From positions 4,221,001 through 4,285,000 of the forward strand of contig OX387197.1 of NCBI GenBank assembly GCA_947561715.1: a stretch of DNA of 64,000 nucleotides. The letters run 5' to 3'. Made by a program: the position numbers and the translations under genes. The stretch is from Ascidia mentula (lineage: Eukaryota; Chordata; Ascidiacea; Phlebobranchia; Ascidiidae). The notes below the pieces were generated by a model. It saw nothing but the letters and a program-made list of their open reading frames with translations. It had not been told where the DNA came from and did not search any database. Positions within the stretch are counted from its first letter, which is position 1; every line of letters begins with the position of its first letter. This document shows, in pieces, positions 1-12,627 of the stretch.

Positions 1-3000
1 CGGATGGGGTGGATGAGGGTCTATCTCAATTTACGGCGGATGGAGCCAGCGGGAAGCTGACAAAATGTAACTAAATCGTTTTTCCCCTTCCTTATGGGGA
101 AAGAATATGGAGCACTGCGGTTCGGACAATGGGAAAGATTATGGTGCAAATTATTGCCTTATTGAACAAACCTACATTGGGATCGTTTTTATTTCCCTAA
201 ACACAAGCTTACACTGTGCTTGTGTTTAATCAAAATAAATTAAATGTGCGACATTGCAGAACTGTGATTAAAACGTTCAAACACGAATCAGCGATTGGGG
301 GTCACAGCCAAGGGTTGTGTCACAAACTTAACTTAATGAGAGTTGGGATGCCAAAGGGTTCAGACAGGAGTTGAGCTTGGGGAATACTTTACCGGTTACT
401 CACGTCCGTTGTCTGAAACATTAGCCATCCTCTGAACTTTTGAAACATTTTTTGCGTGCTGTTTGTTTTTCATAACTCGTTTTTTTCCTTTTATATCAAC
501 AAACAATAGTCGCTGAAAAGTATCCTGACTGACACAGGTGGCCAAGGCATGCACATATAGCACAAAAACGTATCAAATACGGACGCAAGGTCAGCACAAG
601 CATACATAGCAGAATACCCCAAGGAATGCCGAATTAGAGATCAGCAGGTGACAGAACAATGGTGGCGAATCAGCTGGTTCTAAATCCAGGTTCTAAATTA
701 AAACAAACCCGAACTACATTCTACATTCTATCTTCACAAAATAACGCAGTCTCCATTCTCACCTGCAGCTAGCGTCTATCAAGTGAGAGTTTCAATGTAT
801 GAATATTTCATGAGGGATGTAACTCAACGGGTTGACGCCCATCACAAAAAGCCGATGCACCCACATGAGTAATCGTCCTTGCATTTCATTTGTCCCCGTG
901 ACTTTTTCTTAAACTCCACTGGGAGGCGTAAATTCACACATTTGTTTGGAGCCCCGTAGGGGACTGCTGTGTTCATTATTTCATTAAATAGTAATGGGTA
1001 ACGACTGGGCGTAGGATGAATTCGACACATTTTTAGAACGGCCGTCGCATCACTCTTCATTGGCCTCTGGAAATGCTTTCACTCACCTATCCTAGTGATA
1101 GGCAGTTTTTATATATATATTGCACTAGCAAATAACCACTATATAACTTTCAACCTTGCCAAACAACAGCGGAAACTGTTATCACTAATTAGCTATTTGT
1201 GTTTACCAAGTAACAGGAATTTCGCGCATCGCACACAGAAAAAAATCCTTCTGAAGCGCACGTAGTTACGTCCGCATACAAACGAACACTCAACCAGACT
1301 AAATAGACGAATCAAACTTTTGGAACGTTAAAAACTTCTCGCCAACCCGACAGAGTCAGGTTCGCTAGGCTGTGAGCCCTGTGGGCACGAAACGACAGAC
1401 GAATTTTGGTTTGGCCGGCTCGCAAACTACCAATTACGGTCAAGCCGCGACGCGAGCCGTGAAAAGTATACTGGCGCTCGGCCACATCGCTTCCATCACC
1501 TACTGATGCCCTTGTCAAAAATACTAACGCTTGCAAAATAATACACAACCCAATACAAACAAGACACCCATATCGCAACATATATTTGTTTCATTTAAGC
1601 AACAGTACAAACTGACCTTTACAAAACAGTTTACCGGTATCAATTTAACGCAGAACTTCGCATTTTTTGGCCTCAAAACCATCGTTCGTTTACAATTGAG
1701 AGCAAGTTTACAATTGAAGCAACAACAAATAACCCACTGTCCGCTTGGCTGCCCTCGTCAATTGTGACATCATAAGGGCCATTGTGCGCAAATGCCGACG
1801 CGATTTTTTCCACACAGCTACGATGTAGCGCGACGGCTAGCCAAGCGTGACGATGATAAAAGCCTGAAGGCACGGATGTGGAAAACGTACATCCGGAGAA
1901 TAAAGTAAATGCGACGATTTTTACAGATACTGATCTGACCAAATTAAATGGAAAACATCTTCATTTATAACACACAAAAACCGTTCGGCTATATTCAACA
2001 ATTTATTGAGCATAGCCAGTCTTAATAAATAAGAAATGTAGAGTTTGAAGATATTTCTCAAACATTAAGTGCACAAGATTCATTGTGTATTCAGTGTTGT
2101 TATTTGTGTTTTTAGAAGTTTAATTTTACTACAACCATGATATTTAGGACAGAAATACCCCAAAACAGACTGCTTCACCTGCTTAAAAACAACTCTGGGA
2201 AGTTGGGAAGTACAGAGGTCAAACAGCGGCAATTTAGGTTTTCGACAGAATTCCAGTGAACGCTAAGGCGCCACCCGCTGGCCATACAAAGTGCAAACAC
2301 AGTCAAAATTTGTCGTTCATCTTCGTCTGAACATTTCGCCGATTCGAACAACGCAATTTACTGCTTGAATAAGGTGGAAATTTGGTATTATATGTAGGTT
2401 TGGCATTCAAAACGGAGGTGGCTAAAATAGTAGCATTTGTGATGGTCTTATTACATCAGTGCTGTCACTTTTTTGAGCGCTGCCAATTTCTAGAAAAGTT
2501 TTAAACTGAAAACCAATAATTCGGTTCGGACTTGAACTGGAGCGGCGGCCTTTCTATAATTTCCGATACTCCAAAATACAAAAATTCCATTAGGAAATAT
2601 CAAAACAGTTTGGTTTGCGCATCCCCCGATGTTATTGAAATGAGTTTCTACTCATGATTCTCTACCGCCCCGTGTAAAAGAGGTGAGGAAACACGGTGCA
2701 AAGACAGTAATTTTAGAGAACTTTCATTGGGGAAAAGGGGGGTTGTCCCATTCGTAGCCCGCGGGTCAACTTCCAACAATGACATAAACCAACCGTGCAT
2801 GTATATTTATCTGCATTCAACGGGTTAAAAACTGATTTTCAAAGCGTTTTAAGGCACACACGCCAACGAATGCACAAAGGGGAGGTTGAACGACAAACAA
2901 ATTGTTTTGAAACTTTATCCGTTAAACAAGGCCTGAAGTATAAAGCGCACTGAAACATCATCCACACTTTCGTTGTGTGATTTTCTTCTGTTTTCGCACC

Positions 3001-5249
3001 AACGTGTGATGAAAACAGGAACAAAATTCCTGTCCTGAAACCCACGAAATCATTAGCAACCACACCCCGCCGAAAACATTGGATAATCTTGCATTTGGGC
3101 AACGTACATCACCTAACAGCATTTTACTTCAGAGCAGGGGTTGTAACTGCGACCCGCGGACAATTTTGCTGTGTTTCTGAGTTGAACATTAGGCTGCTAG
3201 AATTAAATCAAACGAATCTAAGCAACTTTAAAAAACTTCACAATGCAGAAACGCAAGACAGCCTTTCAATGCCATTGGAGTGTGACGAAAAACAATTAAA
3301 ACTTTGGCATGGAGTTGAGAGCTGCCGTGACTTTTTTCAACCTGACACCACAAACCAGACCAACAAAAACCAAGCTAAATTGTGAATAGTAACACTGCAA
3401 CGTATATGTAACATGTATATTAATAATTTGATGGATACAAGCAGCAAATCACAAGTCGCGAAATCAATAACACAGCAATCGAACAACTGATGTTTTTTGG
3501 ACAAGTCCAAATAAGAGACCGAACACTTCCGTTAACGCCCACACTTGTATAACCAGAAACAACAAAAGACAATCCGTTGTAACTCGTCAGCAATGTGGAG
3601 TTGAAGGTCAAAGTTTGGTGTAATTCGCATATGTATGCCAAATGAACGCCTTTATTACCACACTTACTTTCATTACGCTTAGAGGATGTGTAACTCGATG
3701 AACAAATAACAACTATTAAACGAACTTTCCCGTAAGTGGATTATGAACATTTCATGTTTATATTCGATATCAATTTGTAAGCTACATTTTATTGGTCAAT
3801 TTGTTGCCGCCGCTACTAGGCATAATATTTAATAACTCAAGGCTGTTCTGGATGGTTGAAGATTCGGTCGTTATGCAACAGACTATATTTTATTAGTGTT
3901 CGCAGGGTTGAAACGGGAATACTTTGCACAACTGCAAATTGGAAGCCCCTCTGTTCATTTAAAGGATTCCTTATGTCGCCATTAAAGAAACCAAGACAAA
4001 AATTACAAGAGAAATTACAACAACAAGAGTTGGACACCGTTTTCGCGTGACCGCATTCCTGAGAAGATAAGGGAATGATGTTGACACAAAAGCGCAGCAA
4101 TAAAGGAAACAGCGGGACGTTTGATACTAACAGTCGGTTACGTAATATCGCACAGAGAGTAAGACAAGCACACTCCCAACAAAAGGGGTTTGAAAACTGA
4201 GACCACACAGCAGATATTATCGAGGAACTTTTCATTGGAATTAAAACCTAAACCGCTTCTACTTGTTTAAAAACGGTTAAACAAGTTAAGAGTTCAACCA
4301 AAACATTATCTGTAACTTGTGAAATAACAAAAACTATAAACTGTACATAAATAATAACTTAAATTTGTTTTCAAATAAAATGTACACAAGTTATGCTAAT
4401 CACAACACATATGTATATTCTTTAATAAATGCGGAACGAAGTGAGTTTAAATTCCATGAATTCTTTCCAATAATTACAAGAATCATGTGACTCAATTACT
4501 GGCAGACACCTAATAAGATTTGTGGTTGAAGTGGCTTAAGAATTCCATGTGATAAGCACACATGATAAGGTAGAAACACAGGCACAAACTAAAAAACTAA
4601 ATTTTGAAAATACTTAATAAAAGTTTCTATGTATCATTTTCATAAAGAAGCAACTTCAAGGGTACCTTTAAATAGTTTTTTTGTCACCAAACACAATCTT
4701 AAACAGATGCATTTTGTTAGTTTATGCCAAATAATTGTTGTATGTAGAGTTGAAAACCCGATGTGGCTAAACATATGACAAACACACATAAAAAACTCCT
4801 AAGAAACTTTTCGCACATGCCACTGGCATCCATTCCTCAATTAAATTATTATATATATACCACGTTAATAATTTTATCCAAAATATGTCATACAACACAG
4901 CAAACTTTTTAGCTTTTAATATATAAGAAAGGCAAATTAAACAACACAGACCAACTGTCAATAATAAGGCTGTCTGTGGTTTCATGATAATAATACAACC
5001 AAGACCCTGCCTTATAAAAGCTGAATGACACTTGGGAGTGTTGAGATAACAAAAGACACTTGCCAATAGGAAAACCCTACACATTATTAATCTTGACTTT
5101 GCTTCACAGAAAATATTAACCTTTCTTTTGCACAGAACAAAGCCAAGATTTGAAATGTCACAGGTTATTATAGATATTTAGATTGTTTCAATTACATGGG
5201 ATACTTGGCACCACATACAAGTTGTAAGTGTACAGAAAAATTAGCTTAC
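1..5249. other. Gene-poor stretch, nothing recognised
   Basis: I see no recognisable protein, RNA gene or transposon here. Open frames at 842-1060, 3089-3385, 3420-3641, 3837-4235 and 4767-5084 have no motif I know and look like chance. If the PDZ gene at 5250-6006 (minus) is a full-length ARHGAP21/23 protein, its later exons should lie to the left, but I could not find a RhoGAP or PH domain in these bases. It may be a long intron or intergenic DNA. Confidence 0.5.
1312..1581 (-). CDS. Candidate membrane-anchored or secreted N-terminal exon
   Basis: This 89-codon frame starts with a strongly hydrophobic segment (residues 2-22, cysteine- and leucine-rich) followed by a polar, arginine-rich region. 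That resembles a signal peptide or a type II signal anchor. An in-frame stop lies just upstream of the ATG, and the DNA is more GC-rich than its surroundings. I do not recognise the protein and found no convincing splice donor or second exon. A frame at 842-1060, preceded by an acceptor-like ATTTCCAG, could be a downstream exon, but nothing ties the two together. It may be chance. Confidence 0.18.
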   Translation of the reverse strand: MLRYGCLVCIGLCIILQALVFLTRASVGDGSDVAERQYTFHGSRRGLTVIGSLRAGQTKIRLSFRAHRAHSLANLTLSGWREVFNVPKV

Positions 5250-6006
5250 CATTTGAAGAATGTCGTCTGTTCTTGAAACAAGCAAAAGATCCACTTTATC
5301 AACACTAAAAACAGCATATATCACATTAAAGCCTGTACACAAAAGCAGAAATATTTTAAAACACTCAAAACAGCAAGATAAAGCATATCACACATAAAAT
5401 ATATTATTACACAACTCATACAAACCTTAATTTTACTAAATCCACCACTGTTTTGTATTCTACCCCTGATACACTTTGACCATTAATCGACAAAATTCGA
5501 TCACCTGCAAAAAAAGACATTAAATTATATATATACAAACACACTTATTTTCAAAAATATGTTACATTTTATCTGCAGCATCACAATATTATGTACAAAA
5601 TGTACAGTCATGCTTTTTTTTTATATAGGCCTAAATATATACAAATATCTCTAGATATACCTTCTTTTAAGCCAAATTTTTCTGCTGGACTGCCTCTCTT
5701 TACTGATTGGACAAAAATTGTTTCCAGTGGCCTCACTTCAGTGTTCTACCAAATATAACAGCACAAAATAATAAGGTTTCACCTACATGGTGACAGTAAA
5801 ATAAACAAAAGTAGAATTATTTTACAGGGTAACTGTTTTTATCAGATATAGGCTAATGCGACTGCAAATGATCAACACAAACCAAAACAAACACATACTT
5901 TTCCATTTTCATTGGGATGAACAACAAAATGGCGCAGGGTAAATCCAAATCCATTGTCACCACGTAAAAGCGTGATTTTCTTGCATTGCCTTTGCACCTT
6001 TTCCAT
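5250..6006 (-). CDS. PDZ-domain protein, ARHGAP21/23-like (5' exons)
   Basis: Four exons join in phase on the minus strand: 6006-5899, 5745-5661, 5504-5426 and 5304-5250, all with GT donors and AG acceptors. They give 109 residues from MEKVQRQCKK. The carboxylate-binding GFGFTLRHF, the middle ETIFVQSVKRGSPAEKFGL, the GDRILSINGQSV strand and the following DDILQ match the N-terminal PDZ domain of the Rho GTPase-activating proteins ARHGAP21/23, including residues just past the domain. In that family the PDZ precedes PH and RhoGAP domains and acts at junctions and Golgi membranes. The fourth exon ends at a GTAAGC donor, so the gene continues, but I could not place the next exon. It could instead be a short PDZ-only paralogue. 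The start is the first ATG. Confidence 0.72.
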
Positions 6007-6925
6007 TAGAGCTAGCTACCTTTGAAACTGAACTTGTAACATGATTAAGTACAACAGCACCTTATTATGAGTCAGTCAGCACCAACATCAGATACGTTCG
6101 TTTATTTCTAAAAAAAATCAGAAAAATCAGTTTCGACAGCGTAAATTGATCTTTTTCACAAAGTTTCTACAAATTTTAAAGTGTCACGACTGATTACTGC
6201 AACAAATAATAACGAAAGGGAACAAAATAGTTGAAATGGCGACCGCTCCAACTCGTTTAAATTAAAGTACGCCACCTGACTGAAAACTTAATTTCATTTC
6301 ACAACTTCAAGTGGGCGCCGCGTCCCATGTTTCGGTGATTCATATTTTTCATATTAAGCCCCCGTGCAACGTGTTGTTTTCCATTAAATATACTATATTT
6401 TTTTGAAATTAATAAAAGTTATGTGATAAACTATGTTTGATTTTGTCGAACAAAATAGCTTTCAAACTGTATTTCTTTATATCTTTTTGCAAGCCGCCCT
6501 TTTCTGTTACTGGGTGAACAGTGCAGCGCACACCACTTTGCTTGCGGTTGTTGTCAAAACTCCTCCTGCGTGCGCTGTTGCACATGAGTAAGTTGGCTTT
6601 AGAATTTGAATTTATGAGTGCAATTGATCAATTGAATAGTTAATATGAAACAAATTTACGTATAATAGCGTATCGCAATGGACGAACGGATCAAACAACC
6701 AGTGTAGGTATATAAATAAAAGTTTGTGAAAATCAAATCAATGAGTACAATGACCAGCTGTAAACCATAACCAGCCTAAACGAGTCTCAAGATCAAAATA
6801 CTGCGGGCTATAGCTCATTTCAATAGCATCAAGTATGACATTAGGCATGGAAACAGAAATTTGTTTTTATGTATTTCAGTTTTTAAGATCTCCTATAAAC
6901 AAAGAACTTTGAAAATATATGCAAT
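6007..6925. promoter_or_regulatory. Shared intergenic region of two divergent genes
   Basis: About 0.9 kb separates the PDZ gene (minus) from FAM50A (plus), so both promoters probably lie here. I see no convincing TATA box. A pyrimidine-rich acceptor, TATTTCAG, ends at 6879, 46 bases before the FAM50A start. It could be the acceptor of a 5'-UTR intron, or the trans-splice site for a spliced leader, which ascidians are known to use. Confidence 0.4.
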
Positions 6926-9690
6926 ATGGCACAATACAAAGGGGCTGCAAGTGAAGGCAATCGTGCTATGCACATGCAAAAACGCAGGGAGAAAGCCAAG
7001 GAACAACTAGAAGAGATGAAAGCAAAAATTGTCAATGTGAGTATGGTTGCTAAATTTGGTATACAATATATTAAACAACGTGTTTGTTTTTGCAGGAAAA
7101 TGCCATTAAATCCAATATCCACAACAAATTTTCAGCTCATTACGATGCAGTTGAAGCTGAACTTAAATCTACCACTGTTGGTTAGTTGTGATTACTGGAT
7201 TTTGTGTGCATTTGTATATTAAACTTGTCTAACAGTTGTTAATTTGTTTTATGTTAATATTTAAGTATGGATTGTTAAGCTATTGTGTGTTCGTTATTTG
7301 CCTTTCAGGTCTTTTAACATTGGACGAAATGCGTGAAAGGCAAGAAAGCTTGGTTCAACTTCGTCAAAAGCAAATTGTTACCACCGACAAGGCCAAACTG
7401 TATGAATTGTTCTAAGATGACTGATATAATATATGTTTTTGATAGATCATTTGTGTTGAGACTAAAGTAAAAACAATTCTCAATGAAATCAGAACAATCT
7501 GTCTTTTGCAATTGTGCACACTGAATGTTTCAGAGAGGCGAATGTTATCAAGCAAAAAAGGAAAGAGAAACTAGCCCGGAAGAAAGCAGCTCTTTCTTTT
7601 AATCCTGATGATGAGGAGGAAGACAATGTGGAGGAGGAGGAGGAGGAAGGTTGTCACCCTATTAAAATGTGTTGTTAAATAAGTTTAGTTTAAAACACAC
7701 AACTCAGTTTGCCTTGTACATCCATTAACACATATATGTTCAGCACTACATGTAAATGATGAAAGTGACCCTTAGTTTGCTGTACTATAATGTTTAAAAC
7801 ATTTGATTTTACGCACGCAGTTGTAATACCAAAAAAGGTAAAAAAGAATCCTGATGTGGACACCAGCTTTCTCCCGGATCGTGATAGAGAGGTTAGTATC
7901 AGAAACCTGTACGATTTCCATGTGGAATGGCTTGTTTAATTGTCCTGGAAGTTTTGTTTTCGGTTTAGCAACAAGATAATGAACTTAGAGACAAATTGAG
8001 AAAAGATTGGATGTCAAAACAGGAAACTATAAAAAGTAAGATTTCTATGTTATTCACAAATCAAGTCCGCAAACTTTATCTCACGTTTTAACACAACAAA
8101 TGACTTAAATTCAGCTCTGCTTTGTTGCTGTTGTACCTGATCCTAATACATTATCAAGTGTACAATAACGGCTACATGTATACAATCCTAATAGAGCACC
8201 AAGTTTAACTATTTAACATTGTTTTAATTTAATGAAACTTCTATGTCTCAGATGAGGAAATCGAGATCACCTACAGCTACTGGGACGGATCCGGGCACAG
8301 GAGAAAAGTGAAGGTATAACATATATACAAGAGCATTACAATGTTGATTGTGGCACAAACAATCGGCAGTTTGGTAAGACTGTCTAATATTTTCGTATTC
8401 ACAGATGAAGAAAGGCAACAGCGTGCAGCAATTCTTGATCAAATGCTTGGAACAGCTTCGGCAAGATTTCAGTGAGCTGAAAAGCACAGGCAAGTGTTTT
8501 GTATCAGTCAAATATTTTCGTATAAGTTTGTGGCACATGTAGTATGTTTGCACTAGCAACTGGGCGCTTTGGTGAGTCAGTGGTTAAAAGATTGACCCAG
8601 GTCAGAATACTGGTTTGTGTGAAAAGTTGGACTTTGAATGAGAAATGTGGCAGACCTAAACCAAAAGTTGGATCCTACATGCTCCTGACTCAAATCAAAG
8701 CCATTGGAATTTATGCACGAAACAATCACTTTAATCTTAGAGAACTGAAATTGCAACATGAAATTGTTTATAGTGTGTTTCTGGCTTTCTCCAATGTTAA
8801 GTTTTCTGATTCAGATGAAGTGACAGAAAAATATCTTTTGAATATTAATATATCACTTCTGCAAAAAAATACGTACTGTGTTTTGTCTTGGAACAATGGA
8901 TTTTTACGGGCAATTTAAATTCTATATATTCAAATTCGGCCGAATATTGCCCGCAGGTATCAGATTTGAATAATTTATGTGTTGACCCTTACCCCTGGTT
9001 TGAACCTTACCTTATGCAAGACCTGCTACTTTTTTAGGAGTTGAGCACCTTATGTATGTTAAGGAGGACCTCATCATACCCCACCACTACACCTTCTATG
9101 ACTTCATAATGACCAAGGCGAGGGGTAAAAGCGGACCGTTGTTTAGTTTTGACGTACACGATGACGTTCGACTCGTTGGTGACGCAACGGTAGAGAAAGA
9201 TGAGGTATTGTAATGAGTTAAAAACAAATCGAGTTATGAATGCAATTTTGTATTGTGCGGGTACAACGTATTTGCAGTTTTTTATTATCCACCCATCCAT
9301 TGAGAAAGTATCAATAAAAAAACAACCACTTTAAGTGACGCTTGACTTCAAAAACCCAAAGGTTATTCCAGCGTCTCTTTGTCTACACCTACATGTCCCC
9401 CATCTCTTTAACTAAGTGAACAGTTTATTATGTCGTGTTTGGGCAAAAAGATAAACTAATGGCATCAATACACAGTTACACTTACTTGGTATGATAAACA
9501 GCAGAACATACTATTTTACTGTGGTATGCTGACGAATGCTCACCAATTGTTTCAGTCCCATGCTGGTAAAGTGGTGTTACGTCACTGGTACGAACGCAAC
9601 AAACACATATTCCCTGCAAGTCGATGGGAGCCTTACGACCCTGAACGCAAGTGGGACAAATACACGGTACGTATCCAACTGGGCTTCTGA
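6926..9690 (+). CDS. FAM50A: FAM50A / XAP5 nuclear protein
   Basis: Ten exons join in phase: 6926-7036, 7096-7180, 7309-7399, 7534-7649, 7821-7891, 7969-8035, 8252-8313, 8405-8489, 9038-9204 and 9556-9690. They encode 329 residues, close to the roughly 339 of vertebrate FAM50A. The N-terminus [20 protein letters not shown], the [15 protein letters not shown] block, the acidic stretch near residue 130, [48 protein letters not shown] and the C-terminal [15 protein letters not shown] are family hallmarks. FAM50 proteins are nuclear, conserved across eukaryotes and associated with the spliceosome. The start is fixed by homology. The C-terminus runs about eight residues beyond the usual end. Intron 8 (8490-9037) uses a GC donor. 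The gene appears intact. Confidence 0.97.
8540..8680 (+). repeat. Possible degenerate tRNA-derived SINE in FAM50A intron 8
   Basis: The stretch around GGTGAGTCAGTGGTTA resembles a polymerase III A box, and a weak B-box-like sequence follows about 40 bases later. The resemblance is loose and I found no second copy in the window, so this is only a suggestion. Confidence 0.2.
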
Positions 9691-9877
9691 CGTATGTAAA
9701 GTGACGTCATACACCTCACAGTATGACGTAGTGTAGCGTATAACATTACTGTCTCCGTGGTTCTGAACCCTGGGTCGCACAGGACTACCACCTTCCATCG
9801 AATTGCATCAGAACCGAAGCAATGTTTTGTGAAAAAGCAACATGAATTAAAGGGTCCGTGGCTACTCTGACGTCACG

Positions 9878-9883
9878 AATAAA
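9878..9883 (+). terminator. Likely FAM50A polyadenylation signal
   Basis: This AATAAA lies 188 bases after the FAM50A stop. A second one near 10145 is an alternative. Confidence 0.45.
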
Positions 9884-10199
9884 GTTTTTGTGACGTATTA
9901 AAAAGGGTTTCTCCCGTACAAAAAGAATTAGAACCACTTGTTTAAGTGTGCCACTTTTCCCTGGTAAACGATATAATAGGGAAAAAATATTACAGTCAGC
10001 AACACGCCCATATGCCGTGCACCTCAAAACAGCTGAAACTTTTTTTTGTTACAGATAAAATGATCGTCGTTAAAACAGATTGGATTCAAAAGACCAGTTT
10101 TTGTAATGTATGCTGCTCGATTTGCCGTCGAAATGTCGTTTCGTAATAAATGAAATTTGAACATGTACATCAATATTATGCTACAGCTTTTTCATAGTG

Positions 10200-10250
10200 A
10201 GCTGCAGACAGGGCCACTGTTTCGACCTATTAGGTCCCATCCGTGCAACT
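10200..10250 (-). ncRNA. Hammerhead-ribozyme-like fold, family 1 (decayed core)
   Basis: Read on the minus strand, stem I (AGTTGCA with TGCAGCT) encloses a core CGGATGG, a perfect 4-bp stem II (GACC/GGTC), GAAA, a stem III (ACAG/CTGT), and then C at the cleavage position. The order and spacing are those of a type I hammerhead. The core departs from CUGAUGA at two positions, so this copy is probably inactive. Confidence 0.6.
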
Positions 10251-10672
10251 ATGGTGTGACTTACAACGATCTAGTCAGCTAAATAGCCTTCACATTTCGG
10301 TGTTCTTCTGGTTTTTCAATTTTTTTTCTCTTTTTCTATCCGGCTTTATACCGTTTATCCAAGTCTCAAAAATCAAGATCAACTGCGTTTTTCCAACTGG
10401 CTAGTCACTTTCTGGCCCTGTAAATTTTGTTAAGCTTACTTACCATTTGTGTGATAGGAGCTTATGAATAACGATAAAAAACAGTGGTAGAAAGGCGGGA
10501 AGTAATTTTCAAAGGGATCTGGAAGGTTTCACTTGATATTGTAACGCAATAACTATGAGAGTTTGATTTCTATGAATCGCCTGTGTAGTCTTTATGGCTG
10601 ACAGAAACTCAGTAACGGATCAATGCAGAAAATGATAAATAATCCTAAGTCGTCTGTCTGTTTCAAGTTTTT

Positions 10673-10728
10673 ACGACATATATATTTCGCCTGTCTGTGC
10701 AGGCATCATCGGTATCGCTAAAAAACAA
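10673..10728 (-). ncRNA. Hammerhead-like fold, family 2 (single copy, decayed)
   Basis: On the minus strand this reads CCGATGA, then a stem II of GCCTG/CAGGC, GAAA, and an AT-rich minimal stem III. It is the same arrangement as in the fold-back element at 54626-55590, including one extra T before stem II. Stem I is weak and the core has one change. Confidence 0.45.
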
Positions 10729-12164
10729 CACAACAACAGAGTTAACCAACAGTAATGCAAATGTAAAAATACCTTACAAACTGAAAATCAGATTTCACGA
10801 TTAGGTAAGGTGCGACTGAACTGTCGGCTTTGGCTTGTTTGTGGGGACGCAATAACTATGGTAATGAAGTTTGCAATCGTGGAAAGTACGAAGTTCCAAA
10901 CAAGGTCCTCGTCACAAATACACGCAAACACTTACAAAGAAACCACTGATCTACCTCCATGTTGGCTGATAAGGATTTAGATGTTGGCAAATAAGGGTTA
11001 GTGATACGAAGTGCTGTCACAGACGTCTCCTCCGTTATGTTTTGTTGTTTATCTGTGATAAGAAGTTGAAGCAAGTAGAGTGAAAATGAATTTTACAAAT
11101 CCCTAAATAAAGCTTACTGTAGGAATAGGCACGAGCTTAAAATTGTGAGTATTCCCCTTTCCGCCAAGGGAAAACCTTGCGGTAGGTTTTGCTGGATATG
11201 AAATCAAGATTTTTTTTGTGTGTTTTGGACAGTTTTACCATGGTTTCAGGGATTTATAAGGCGTTACGTCACGAACGCGTGCCAAATTCGTGTTTTAGCG
11301 TATGCCCACCTGTGCAGCGAGCCTCAATTTCGCATTAGTGTCTTGATTTTGTAGTCAGCTATATTTGCACCAGTCTTTTAAAATTGTCTTTCAGGGCCTT
11401 ATCCCAATAGTTCCAGTCCCATATGCGTTGTTAGTTTAATTATTGCCATACAAGCTCCAGTAATCTGTAGTCCGTATGTCTACGAACAAAGTTGTTTATG
11501 TTTTGTGTTCTTTGTCGTAATCACGTACGGTCGCTATCATACAAGTTAAAATATAAATTTCATGCGTTAAAGTTTAGGCATACTGTTTTCAGCTTGTACC
11601 ACGCTTCGTTTACGTTGTAACTTTACAATGTTTGGGAACGTCATACATCGCAAACAAAACTACAAAGAAAATTACCAAAAAATGGCAATGTTTCTAATGT
11701 TTTACGGCAGGCCTGTACACTCTGTCCAAGCCTTGAACATCTTGACCAAGAAAATGAATGCAAGGTCGGTGTTATCAGAGTTATCTACAAAAAACCCTCG
11801 AAAGCCGAACTGGGGCGAAAAAAAATTCTCGCAACAATTTCGCGTGAATAAAATCCCCGGGAAATTTTATTTTGTAATGTCTTGAGCGTTTCAGAGTGAA
11901 AAAAAAGTCCAGAAAACACCTAAGGCGAAATAGATCCAACCTGTTAGATTTCCTTATGTAGGCCCAGGTTGTTGTCGATACTCAACAACTTATACAAACG
12001 TCAACCGGTCTCACGAAAATATTTTCGCCGGGGGCGCCGAAAATCTCGAGATATTTTCCAAAGGTTAAACAAGGTCTTCACCAAGTTTCGTGTTTACCAG
12101 TTGCGCTGGTTTTGTGCTTCCCCGAAAATAACCAGAGGGCGAGTTAAAGACGGGATGCAAAGCG

Positions 12165-12172
12165 TATATATA
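12165..12172 (+). promoter_or_regulatory. TATA-like box upstream of the AbfB gene
   Basis: TATATATA lies about 455 bases before the AbfB start codon in a locally GC-richer stretch. It fits a core promoter with a 5' UTR of about 430 bases, but it could be chance. Confidence 0.3.
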
Positions 12173-12627
12173 GAAGCCCGAAAATGCGACTCGACACTGC
12201 AAACATGTAACGTGGACAGATCATGTTCATGAGTGTTGCATTGTTGGATGAAGACTGAAAATGGGTTTTGATTTCTAGAAAACAAAGTTAAACTATTGGT
12301 TCGTTTTTTTGGTGAAAAATAACAAAACAAACAGCTTTCTATAAAATGAAGACAAAGAAATTTTTTGGTGTGAAAACGAACAGGTGTGAAAATAAGCACG
12401 GAAAGCGTGAAGGAATTTTTGACATAGAAAAAAAGGGAAAGAAGCCTTTTGCATGATTCAATTATCTTTTCCTTCTTTCTTAGCGTCGGACGTAACTGAT
12501 TAAAGCATAAATTAAGTAAAGATCGTACATTTGATCTCACGTGAACATTTTATTTTTATTTCTTGCCAATTCAACAGGTTTAAATCTTTACAGCTCTTTA
12601 AAAAAGGTGTGTTACGCAACGAAGAAC

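Larger units (their letters stand above)
9691..12164. other. Intergenic region between FAM50A and the AbfB gene
   Basis: No gene is recognised. Short open frames such as 11628-11885 have no known motif. The region holds two hammerhead-like folds on the minus strand (10200-10250 and 10673-10728), listed separately; the sequence around each is probably decayed repeat DNA. Confidence 0.5.

Noticed and set aside
3837-4235. 132-residue minus-strand frame
   Set aside because: Cys-rich but without a spacing I recognise, no splice context and no homologue in the window.
12094-12540. 148-residue minus-strand frame before the AbfB gene
   Set aside because: No motif, low-complexity Phe/Ser/Leu composition, and it overlaps the likely promoter and 5' UTR of the AbfB gene.
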